Part shown: positions 55,822 to 64,000 of the stretch, piece after piece | Position numbering within the stretch: position 1 is the stretch's first letter | Layout: each line of letters begins with the position of its first letter | Assembly (NCBI GenBank): GCA_963576565.1 | Contig: OY755047.1 | Coordinates: forward strand, 31,347,351-31,411,350 | DNA: 64,000 nt | Direction of reading: 5' to 3' | Origin: Aspidapion aeneum | Lineage: Eukaryota > Arthropoda > Insecta > Coleoptera > Brentidae | Notes under the pieces: generated by a model | Seen by the model: only the letters and a program-made list of their open reading frames with translations | What the model was told of the DNA's origin: nothing | The model's database searches: none | Made by a program: the position numbers and the translations under genes

Positions 55822-57356
55822 GTGTCTGTATGTCTGTCTGTAACGACCAACGCGCATAACTCAAAAACCGCTTGGCCGATTTTAATGAAATTTGGTACCT
55901 AGGCTCCCATTTAAAAATGAACAAAATCCAACGAACACAAACCAAATAAAAGGGTGGGGGTAGATTTCAAAAATTAGAGTTTATGTGAAAATATGGCGTG
56001 TGTGATATTAAACGAAAGGTAATTGAGTCTGCAGTTAAACAAAATACATTTTAATTTATTTAAAAAAAAGGGTGGGGGTATATTTTAAAAATTAGAGTTT
56101 AAGTGAAAATATGGCGTGTGTGACATCAAACGAAAAGTAATTGAGTCTGGACTTTAACAAAATACATTTTAGTTTCTGTTTTTTTTTCAAGGGTGGGGGT
56201 AGATTTCAAAAATTTGAGTTTAAGTCAAAACATGACTTGTGTGGTATCAAACAAAAGGTAATTTAGTCTGGAGTTGAATAAAATATATTTTAGTTTTTAG
56301 TTATATTAGCTCACACGTACACTATAACTATAGTACCTAGTGTGAGCTTAGGGGCCCATATATTGGCAGAGTATTTTTTTAATGTTGTATTGTCATCGGA
56401 TCACTATATTTATACCAAATTTCATCCAAATCGGATAATGGGAAGGGTGTCAAAAACGGATTTTCTCTGGAAGGGGTGGTGGTAGAGGTGGAAGGATATA
56501 TTTTTTATAATGTTGTATTGTCATGGGACCACTATGTGAATACCAAATTTCATCCAAATCGGATAATGGGAAGTGTGTCAAAAACATTGTTCTATGAAAG
56601 GGGGTGGGGGTAGAGGTGGGAGGATATTTTTTTATTAATATTGTATTGTCATCGGATCACTATATGTATACCAAATTTCATCCAAATCGGATTATGGGAA
56701 GTGTGTCAAAAACGCATTTTTCTATAGATGAGAGTGGGGGTAGGAGTGGTAGGATTTTTTTTTATTGTTGTATTGTCATCGAACCACTATGTGAATACCA
56801 AATTTCATCCAAATCGGATAATGGGAAGGGTGTCAAAAACGCATTTTCTATGGAAGGGGTGGTGGTAGAGGTGGGAGGATATTTTTTTTAAATGTTGTAT
56901 TGTCATCGGACCACTATGTGAATACCAAATTTCATCGAAATCGGATAATGGGAAGTGTGTCAAAAACATTTTTCTATGAAAGTTGGTGGGGGTAGGGGTG
57001 GGAGGATATTTTTTTCTTAATATTGTATTGTCATCGGATCACTATATGTATACCAAATTTCATCTAAATCGGATAACGGGAATGTGTGTCAAAAACAAAT
57101 TTTTCTATGGAAGTGGGTGGGGGTAGGGGTGGGAGGATATTTTTTTCTTATTGTTGTATTATCATCGGACCACTATGTGTATACCAAATTTTATCCAAAT
57201 CGGATAACGGGAAGTGTGTCAAAAACACATTTTTCTATAGAAGGGGTGGGGGTAGGGGTGGGAGGATATTTTCTTAGTGTTGTATTGTCATGAGACCACT
57301 ACGTGTGTACCAAATTTCATCCAAATCGGATAATGGGAAGTGTGTCAAAAACGCTT
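53870..57356. repeat. Head-to-head satellite array, ~130-bp monomer, about 21 units
   Basis: The monomer landmarks are CCAAATTTCATCCAAATCGG, ATAATGGGAAGTGTGTCAAA, a G-rich GGGGGTAGAGGTGGGAGGAT, poly-T, and TGTTGTATTGTCATCGGACC. Seven or so units lie in reverse orientation at 53870-54870 and about fourteen forward at 54870-57356, meeting near 54870. One CTGT element (55621-56371) sits inside the forward arm. The many overlapping open frames (GRGGRIFF-like peptides) only reflect the repeat. Confidence 0.85.
55621..56371 (+). mobile_element. CTGT-microsatellite element with hairpin ends, copy 3
   Basis: This is the longest CTGT run (about 55760-55842). The left stem-loop, tandem units and right stem-loop match the other copies. 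Its insertion into a regular satellite gives clean borders: satellite ...GAGGATATTT, then TAGCTCACAC...GGCAGAG, then TATTTTTTTAATG. TATTT may be a 5-bp duplication, or part of the element's own ends, since the other two copies have TATTT on the right too. Confidence 0.75.
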
Positions 57357-57517
57357 CACAAGATTTGATAGATAGTTAGTCAGTTACACAGAACATCTGA
57401 AGCTAAATATAAAAGCTTGTAAAAAATTGCGTAAAGGATTTTTTAAAGATGTTATTATATAAATAATATATTTTATTTTTCATCCACACATTTTATCAAA
57501 AAAAAAATTTTTAGTCC

Positions 57518-57635
57518 GGCGCCGAGTTGGCCGGCGCCCAGTTGGCGGCGCCGAGTTGACCCGGCGCCGAGTTGGCCCGGCGCCCAGTTGGCGGCGCCGA
57601 GTTGGCGGCGCCCAGTTGGCGGCGCCCAGTTGTCC
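57518..57635. repeat. GC-rich minisatellite, GGCGCC(C/G)AGTTGG units
   Basis: About eight units of 13-18 bp alternate GGCGCCGAGTTGG and GGCGCCCAGTTGG, with CC insertions. Each contains the palindrome GGCGCC. It stands out in an otherwise AT-rich region. Confidence 0.85.
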
Positions 57636-57689
57636 CACTCCGCTTCACCTGTATGTAATCAAATCTTGCAACTCATTTTTGAAGAACTT

Positions 57690-58340
57690 CCAAACATCCG
57701 ATTGACTTCAAGTTTTGCATAGCGTCTTGGTTGCGATGACAATACAATAATGTGGTTTCATCGGGTACCTACCTCCCCCCTAACGTGGGGGGTGGAGAGG
57801 GGATAAAACTTTAGTTTGTCCGATTTCCACCAAAATTGGTATCTGGGGGTTTTTGAGGATGAGAATTACGAATTTTTGATCAGATTACAAAAATTCAATA
57901 TGGCGGATTCAAAATGGACGATTTAATTTCAAGTTTTTCTGATTACTTTCAACTGACTTCCACGTATCCGATTGACTTTAAATTTCGTATACCGTTATAG
58001 TTCCGATGACAATCCAATAATGTGGTATCACTGACTGCCTACCGTGCCCCTAACCTGGAGGGCGGAGAGGGGGTAAAATTTTAGTTTGTTGGATTTCCAC
58101 CAAAATTGGTATCTGGGGGTTTTGAGGATGAGGATTACGAATTTTTGATCAGATTACAAAAATTTAATATAACGGATTCAAAATGGACGATTTAATGTCA
58201 AGTTTTTCTGATTACTTTCAACTGACTTCCACGTATCCGATTAACTTTAAATTTCGCACAACAATATAGTTCCAATGACAATCCAATAATCCCCCCTAAC
58301 GTGGAGGGCGGAGAGGGGGTAAAATTTTAGTTTGTATCTT
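57690..58340. repeat. Tandem repeat, ~285-bp unit, about 2.3 copies
   Basis: Units share CATCCGATTGACTTCAAGTT-like starts, ATGACAATACAATAATGTGG, CCCCTAACGTGGGGGG, TCCACCAAAATTGGTATCTG and AATATGGCGGATTCAAAATG. The ATGACAATACAA word also occurs in the neighbouring satellite, hinting at a common ancestry. Confidence 0.75.
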
Positions 58341-58588
58341 GTTTAGTATCAAATCGTTGGACGGCCTTCTCATCGAAGACTTAGATATTTCAAAATTGAC
58401 AGGAAAGACTCCCTGCAATATCGATGCGCTAGCTGAAATACATAGACTTAGACAAATCTAAAAATAAAAAATAAATTTAGAAAAAAATTATTATAATATC
58501 AGAACACTGAAAAAATTATTTTATGCTTTTTAGTCCATTTTATAAAAGCTTGTTTTCAAAAAGTTTTTTTTTCTAAATTTATTAAATA

Positions 58589-59593
58589 CAGTGAAGTCCG
58601 CTTATAACAAACCCGTTTATAGCGAACTTCTGGTTAATACGAACCTTTTTTCTTTATACGAAAAGTCATCCATAAATACTCATGTATTGTCTTACTGGTT
58701 ATAGCGATCCCGCTTATAGCGAACTTCCGGATAAAGCGAACTTAATTTTAATAATCTAGAATATGTATTTTTCTTTTAAAACGAACTTTATATAAGCAGA
58801 CAATGGGCATTTTCACACTAGACGAAACGGCAACGACACGAATGGTTGCAAAGACATGCACAAGACCCAGAATATGATCACGAGTATGAATTCGATAATG
58901 ATATGCTTGATTTAGTAGAAGAACAAGCTAAGAGAAAAATGTGTTACTTCGATTTTAACGATTATGGGACTATTGATAAAGACATTGTAGCAAGAGAAAC
59001 GTTGACTGATGAACAAATTATAATCTTTCCGTAACCTCAAACATAGTTTCAAGTAATAATGACAAAGATAATGATGATCCCGTTCAAGATAATTCTGTTG
59101 AAGTCACTAAGGTGTATGTTCCAACCATTCGTGAAATGGAAAACAAAATTTCGGAAACTCGTAATTTTTTGGAATCACGCCAAGTCCCTGATAAAATATG
59201 GGCATCATTTTGTAATCTTAAAAGCTATATAAACAGGGAATATTTTTCAAGTAGAAATGTACAAACAAAAATTATGGATTTCATAATAATAAAAAAAAAG
59301 ATTTAGGCTTTTTTATGTATGTATTACATACCATCATATTATGTACTTTACATATTTATATGTATAACAATAATAATAAACGTCTTTATTCGTATGTATT
59401 ATGCCTTTTTCTAAAAATATAAAAATTTATAGTATTTTTTGTAATATTTTTAGTTTTCTTATTCTTGGATACTATTAAAAAACTAAACATAAAAAATTAA
59501 ACAAAATTTATTTTTTACTGTTTATAACGAACCTCGGATATAACGAACCGTATTTAGTTCATTTTTGAGGTTCGTTATATCCGGACTTCACTG
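58589..59593 (+). mobile_element. Tigger/pogo-type element, 1005-bp deletion derivative
   Basis: The ends CAGTGAAGTCCG and CGGACTTCACTG, followed inward by TATAACGAAC-like repeats, are flanked by TA (58587-58588, 59594-59595). This is the classic pogo/Tigger end type. Several internal copies of TTATAGCGAACTTC lie next to each end. The interior keeps only the transposase C-terminal region. Confidence 0.85.
58846..59303 (+). pseudogene. Tigger-type transposase C-terminal fragment, frameshifted
   Basis: The first frame holds YDHEYEFDNDMLDLVEEQAK, GTIDKDIVARETLTDEQII, then a TAA at 59032. Shifting frame near 59025 gives SVTSNIVSSNNDKDNDD, PVQDNSVEV and YVPTIREMENKISETRNFLE, then SRQVPDKIWASFCNLKSYIN. 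Acidic linker, TDEQI box, and a final helix with FLE....P..IW..L..L are typical of the C-terminal tail of Tigger transposases. The DNA-binding and DDE domains are gone. Confidence 0.65.
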
Positions 59594-59595
59594 TA

Positions 59596-60550
59596 ATACG
59601 AAGTGCAATTTTAATTTGTAACGGTTTTCTAAGTCGACTCATATCTGGCTTACGCTGGGTCTTTTCTTTTTGTCTAGACCGTTTAAAGCACAGTCTTTCC
59701 CTTTCTTTGTAGAGCGCCTTAGCATTAGAGTTTGGGCGAATCAACGGCAAGCTATGAGTGCCTACCAAGCAGGGTGGTTTTAACAAGACGAAAAAAGGCC
59801 GTTGGAATGCATTCTTGAGCGGTTTTCCATACGCCTCACTTCGCTTGATTTAAGGTTTTTTTTAAACTGGGGAAATGTTGAATTTGTCAATTATTTTAAC
59901 TTTGTATAATATTATTGTTTTATTATTCCTAACTCTTTTGATGATTACTTTTGAAGTTTATTTTAATTTTAAAACTTGATTATTACTGTGTTCGGTTCAT
60001 TTGAAATATTACTGCTGTCTTTTTCTGGTTTTCTTAACTTCAAATGCAGACCATTTGTTGCCCTAAAATCGGCGTTGTTAATCATTATAATATCCCAAAC
60101 CTAAACAGGAATATCAAGTAAATTAAACAGTTGATTAAATAATTTTATTCGATAAACGTTTAAAAAGTTGTTGAATTAATATACCTATATTCATTCAGAC
60201 AGAAAGGTTTCTAAAAGTTTAAAGAGTAAATATTAGAATACAAAAGTTGAATAGCTTTAACATTGAAGTCAAATATAAAGAATTAACATTGAAGTCAAAT
60301 ATAAAGAAGTGAATGTGTGAAAATTTAAAGAAGAAAATTAAAGAGCCATGTATGATTTTCCTACATTGTTCATATAATCGAGAAAGACATTTATAGTTGT
60401 ACTTCCTCCAAGAACGGCCAAATTCCCTTTCGAGGTCGTAATAAATAATAAATTTAATAACGTTTAATATTTTTATCAGTCATTTAATTTGTTGCATAAA
60501 TTGGTAGCTTGTAACATTGCAGCCTGGGTCACTCGATTTGACATTTGACA
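59596..60550. other. AT-rich stretch without a gene
   Basis: A 26-bp duplication (TTAACATTGAAGTCAAATAT) lies at about 60257-60306. No frame is supportable. Confidence 0.4.
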
Positions 60551-60554
60551 GTTA

Positions 60555-61686
60555 CAGACAGGCAGATCTTGTAGTGATAATGTTTTATGTCTTAAACAAG
60601 TAATTGAGAAAAGGAGCGCAAGAAATATAGAGACTCATGTTACCTTTGTGGACTTACAAAAAGCATATGATACCGTTACAGTAGAAAAATTATGGACAGT
60701 GTTAGAGCAGACTAATATCAATCATACATACATAAAAGCGATAAAAGAATTAGACAAAGGGTCGAAATCTAAAATTAAAAATGGAAAAGAATTCCTGGTA
60801 ACAAAAGGCTTAAGACAGGGAAGTTGTATCTCTCCAACTTTTTTTAAATTATATATCGCAGTAGCTCTAAGAAACTGGAAACTTAAAGTGCACGGCATGG
60901 GAATACAACTTAACGACCGATCTACCATATACACACTACAGTTTGCTGACGACCAAGTTATTGTAGCCAATGATAAAGAAGACATGGAGTATATGATGAG
61001 AAAGTTAATGGAAGAATACCAAAAGTGGGGATTAACAGTGAACGTGGACAAGACACAGTACTTATGTATTGGAAACGAATCCAGTGAGTTAGAACTAGAC
61101 TATGGACAAGGAATATCTCCATGCAATGAGTATGTATACTTGGGTGTTACATTTAATAAGACAAGAACAGACTGTAAAGAACTGGAAAAAAGAATAGCAA
61201 AAGCAAAAAAGATTATTGGATGTATTAACAGTGTTTTATGGAGCAGAGAGATAAAAAAGAATGTAAAATTTAACATATATGAAAGCACGGTGTTGTATGG
61301 AATAGACTTGTCGCGTAACAGAAAAATACAAAACAAAAATGGAAAGTGTCGAAATGGATGCAACAAGAAGATCAATGAGAATATCTAGAACAGATCTCAT
61401 AAGAAATGAGATCATAAAAGAAAAAATGGGAATCGAGGGAAGCATAACGGATGACATCACTAAAAGGCAACTGATATGGCACGGCCATGTAGAACGGGTG
61501 AACGACGGAAAATTACCAAAGCAGGTCCTAGAATGGCAACCAAAAGGGCGCAGAAAAAGAGGGCGTCCTAAACTAGAATGGCAACAGTCAATCCAAAGAT
61601 CAATGAGTCAAAAAAATCTAACAGAAGATGATTGTCAGGATCCAAGGAGGTGGAGAGTAGGCGTCGGACAACGTAAAAAAACGTTC
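60555..61686 (+). pseudogene. Non-LTR retrotransposon reverse transcriptase fragment, frameshifted
   Basis: It begins inside the reverse transcriptase at TGRSCSDNVLCLKQVIEKR and continues with FVDLQKAYDTVTVEKLW, GLRQGSCISPTFFKLYI, the catalytic FADD (about 60942-60953), NVDKTQYLCIG and EYVYLGVTFN. A frameshift near 61290-61330 separates the part ending at 61388 from the C-terminal part (MESVEMDATRRSMRISR, IWHGHVERVNDGKLPKQVL, RGRPKLEWQQS), which ends at 61686. It belongs to the same LINE group as 32263-34480 (same YVDLQKAYD and GHVxRxxDGxLPKQ signatures) but is a different subfamily. It lacks the endonuclease and the first part of the reverse transcriptase, so it is inactive. Confidence 0.8.
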
Positions 61687-62408
61687 TAAACCGACATAAT
61701 AGTAATAGTAATTTCTTTCGTGTCGGCGTGTCGGTTTCAAATTTTCCTGTATATTTTTACCGCCCCATGATCTTTTCCATCCTCTTTTTAATATTTTATT
61801 GGTACTACACTGATAATATTAATGTTTTAAGTAATTAGTAACAATCCACAAAGCTAACATGACACGATCATCAATATGAGGGCAATTTGAAAATAAATTT
61901 GTTTTCTGTGCAATGGTTCGCGAAATTGCCATTCATCATTGAAAATGGCGCACTTACACCTTTAATATCCTCGTCAATTTGGCGAATTAATCAAATTATA
62001 TTATAGATTTTATGATACATTTTCCTTAATCATACTAAGCAGATTAAGGTCCATGTTACTTACGTATATTGAAGATCGAATAGCGGCCCTGTATATATTT
62101 TTTGACAGGTTTTTTACACCACAGGTGAGTATGTTTTTGTCAGTTATTAGGAAAATTTATTTTTATAAAAAAATGATTTTCACCTTCAGGTAAAATATAG
62201 TAGCGTTAAGTGAACCATATATGGCTCTGATCTGTACAGGATGTTCCAAAAATATACCGAAAAACTGTAAAGGTTGGTAGGGGCCATCAAAGCAAACATT
62301 TTTTGTCTGGTAAACATATGTCCGCAAATGAGCCGTTTGGGTTTTAGAGCAAAAAAACTGTTTTTGGTACTTTTATTTTGTGTATTAATTAAAACGCATT
62401 TTTATATA
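61687..62408. other. No recognised gene
   Basis: A TACAGGATGTTCCAAAAATA word at 62236 resembles an end of the TACAGGGTGTCCC foldback family. Otherwise nothing is supportable. Confidence 0.4.
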
Positions 62409-63067
62409 CAGGGTGTCCCAACTAAAAGGTAATAGAAGTGTTTTTGGGTATTTTTTGTGCGAATTTGGAGAAACGCTCGGACACGTCGATTCTGCTTGCA
62501 AGTGGGACACTTTTTGGCTATCTTAAAGTTTTTGTAGCACGCCCCCCTTCGAGGAATATACTTTACCCCCTATGTTTTGAATAGGGAAAGTGGTTTTAAT
62601 GATAACTTGTTTTGAAGGCCTGTTGAATGTCTTTACAACCCTGTAAAAATTTTAAAAATCTATCCATTAGTTTTTGAGATAATGGCCTTCACACTTTCAA
62701 ATTTAACATAGACTGATAAAATAAAAATTGAATTAGAATTTTATATTTTTTGGATTTAACTTTTATTTTATCATCCCATGTTAAATTTCAAAATTTCAAA
62801 GCAAATATCTCAAAAACTAATCACTGGATTTTCGAAATTTTTACATGGTTGTAAAGATATTCAAGAGAGCTTTAAAACAAGGTATCAATAGACCCACTTT
62901 TTCTATTCAAAATATAGGGGTAAAGTGTACCCCTCAAAGATGGTATTTCAAGATAGCCAAAAAGTGTCCCCCTCGCAAACAAAATTGACGTGTTCGAGCG
63001 TTTCTCCAAACTCGCACGAAAAATACCCAAAAACACCTCTGTTACCTTTCAGTTGGGACACCCTCTA
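62409..63067. mobile_element. Foldback element, ~325-bp arms and almost no loop
   Basis: It starts CAGGGTGTCCCAACTAAAAG and ends CTTTCAGTTGGGACACCCTC. The arms share GTTTTTGGGTATTTTT, GGAGAAACGCTCG, GGGACACTTTTTGGCTATCT, TTTTGAATAG and GTTTTTGAGATA, in inverse order across the whole 660 bp. TA-rich flanks are compatible with a TA target. No coding content. Confidence 0.8.
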
Positions 63068-63454
63068 TAAAATAAACAATAGTGGCCCCAATTTACTACC
63101 TTAAGGAACCCCAATATTAATTGATTTTTCCTTAGAGTAAATATCCATAATTTTCGTTTTCTGAAATATTTTACTTAAATAATTTTGAAACCATTTTAAA
63201 ATATTACCTTTTATGTTGAAAGTATAAATTCGTTTTCTTCATGACTTTTTTTCCAATTTTCCAAAACTAAAGTGCTGTTTCAGTAGAATATTCGCATTTA
63301 AAACTGTGTGAATGCTCTGTACGAGATGTAACACTGTAACGCTTCACGTCTTCCATTCTTTTAAACTAGAAAAGCTAAGGGATGTAGAGCTCGGCGTAAT
63401 TTTGAAATTTATAAACAGGTTTGACTGCTTTAATTGAGCCTCACATCAATACAA
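63068..63454. other. No recognised feature
   Basis: AT-rich DNA with no gene or repeat structure seen. Confidence 0.35.
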
Positions 63455-63660
63455 ATCGTCGTCAGTAGCGTAGTGCTAGCAACATATGCTTCATACATGG
63501 GGGGTCCGGGTTCGATTCCTGGCTGGGTACTTGGATGTTTGTTATGCTAAAAATATTTAACTTTGCGAAACTGGGCGATTGATCTAGATTAGATGGAAAA
63601 TCCCAGTATAAAAACAACTGGAAAAGGGGAACTCATTTTCTTTGTTTTAATCATTGACTT
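63455..63660 (+). mobile_element. Probable tRNA-derived SINE
   Basis: CAGTAGCGTAGTGCTAGCA at about 63462 resembles a degenerate RNA polymerase III A box. GGGTTCGATTCCTGG at about 63508-63522 is a standard B box at tRNA spacing. The sequence does not fold into a full functional tRNA by eye and runs on into an unrelated A/T-rich body, as in tRNA-derived SINEs. Confidence 0.5.
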
Positions 63661-64000
63661 CTTTTCAGGGCCTTATACAGCTCAATGGTTTTAATACACA
63701 CTTTTGACATACTTCACAGCTCTTTTAACAAAATATAGACTGAACGTCAAAGTCAAGGTAAGATAAGTTTTAGTTGATTTAAGGCTATCGTAGTTTCGTC
63801 ATTGTTTGAAAAATATTGAAGACATTTTTTTTTTCAAAATTGACTAAATAAATTAGTTAAAATTGCCACTCTAACTAAAAAACATGAATTAGTTTTTTGT
63901 TAGTTGTAGAATTCTTTGAATTTCGGCTCATCACAATCTTTTTTAAAAGTTTTTGCGGCAATTTATACACCTTTTCTTAATCTTAATAATCTCTCATTTT
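63661..64000. other. No recognised feature
   Basis: AT-rich DNA up to the end of the window. Confidence 0.35.

Noticed and set aside
53824..57293. Many overlapping open frames encoding GRGGRIFF/VGGYFF-like peptides on both strands
   Set aside because: They are translations of the ~130-bp satellite monomer, appear in every orientation, and have no start context or conserved protein character.
63462..63530. Functional tRNA gene
   Set aside because: The B box is good but the A box and stems are degenerate and no acceptor stem pairs; a SINE head explains it better.

Overview
The window reads as a gene-poor stretch of an AT-rich insect (at least arthropod) nuclear genome. There are no prokaryote-style operons, and I see no host gene with a supportable exon structure. 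Almost everything recognisable is a mobile element or its debris: non-LTR retrotransposons, hAT, pogo/Tigger and Tc1/mariner transposons and their short non-autonomous relatives, a probable tRNA-derived SINE, long foldback hairpins, satellite arrays, and three copies of a tyrosine-recombinase (Crypton-like) element. Beetles are a plausible source but I cannot fix the order.

Layout. 1-10 kb: an inverted repeat, a hAT deletion derivative with a ZMYM1-like transposase relic, a nested stack of hAT and TA-flanked elements with readable target duplications (4.7-7.4 kb), and the first copies of several dispersed repeat families. 10.8-13.4 kb: a mariner-type element with long inverted repeats, a decayed transposase and an inserted LINE tail. 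13.4-25.6 kb: AT-rich DNA with small inverted-repeat elements and an inverted array. 25.7-29.1 kb: tyrosine-recombinase element A, with an open 401-residue reading frame. 29-36 kb: foldbacks, a hAT MITE, and a LINE inside a 3.9 kb inverted structure. 36-39 kb: palindromic arrays. 39.4-41.6 kb: a third, broken recombinase (element C) running into a tandem repeat. 44.0-46.7 kb: recombinase element B, with a nonsense codon near its start. 47-54 kb: composite tandem-repeat elements, hAT and pogo MITEs and foldbacks. 53.9-57.4 kb: a head-to-head satellite. 57.5-64 kb: minisatellites, a Tigger derivative, a second LINE fragment, a long foldback and a SINE.

The most interesting content is the recombinase system. 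Elements A and B (about 2.7 kb each, same orientation) carry one tyrosine recombinase between two roughly 120-bp nested hairpins that share a TACCTAAC/GTTAGGTA outer stem. Short palindromes lie on the upstream side of each gene. The outer flanks of A and B are nearly identical, whereas the recombinases match at only about three residues in five. The palindrome arms differ consistently between them: GCGGAAAA in A, GCGGGAAA in B, and GGTAAAG in a solitary hairpin beside A. This fits a recombinase whose binding sites change with its specificity, moving inside a shared non-coding shell. Cryptons are not normally described with such terminal structures.
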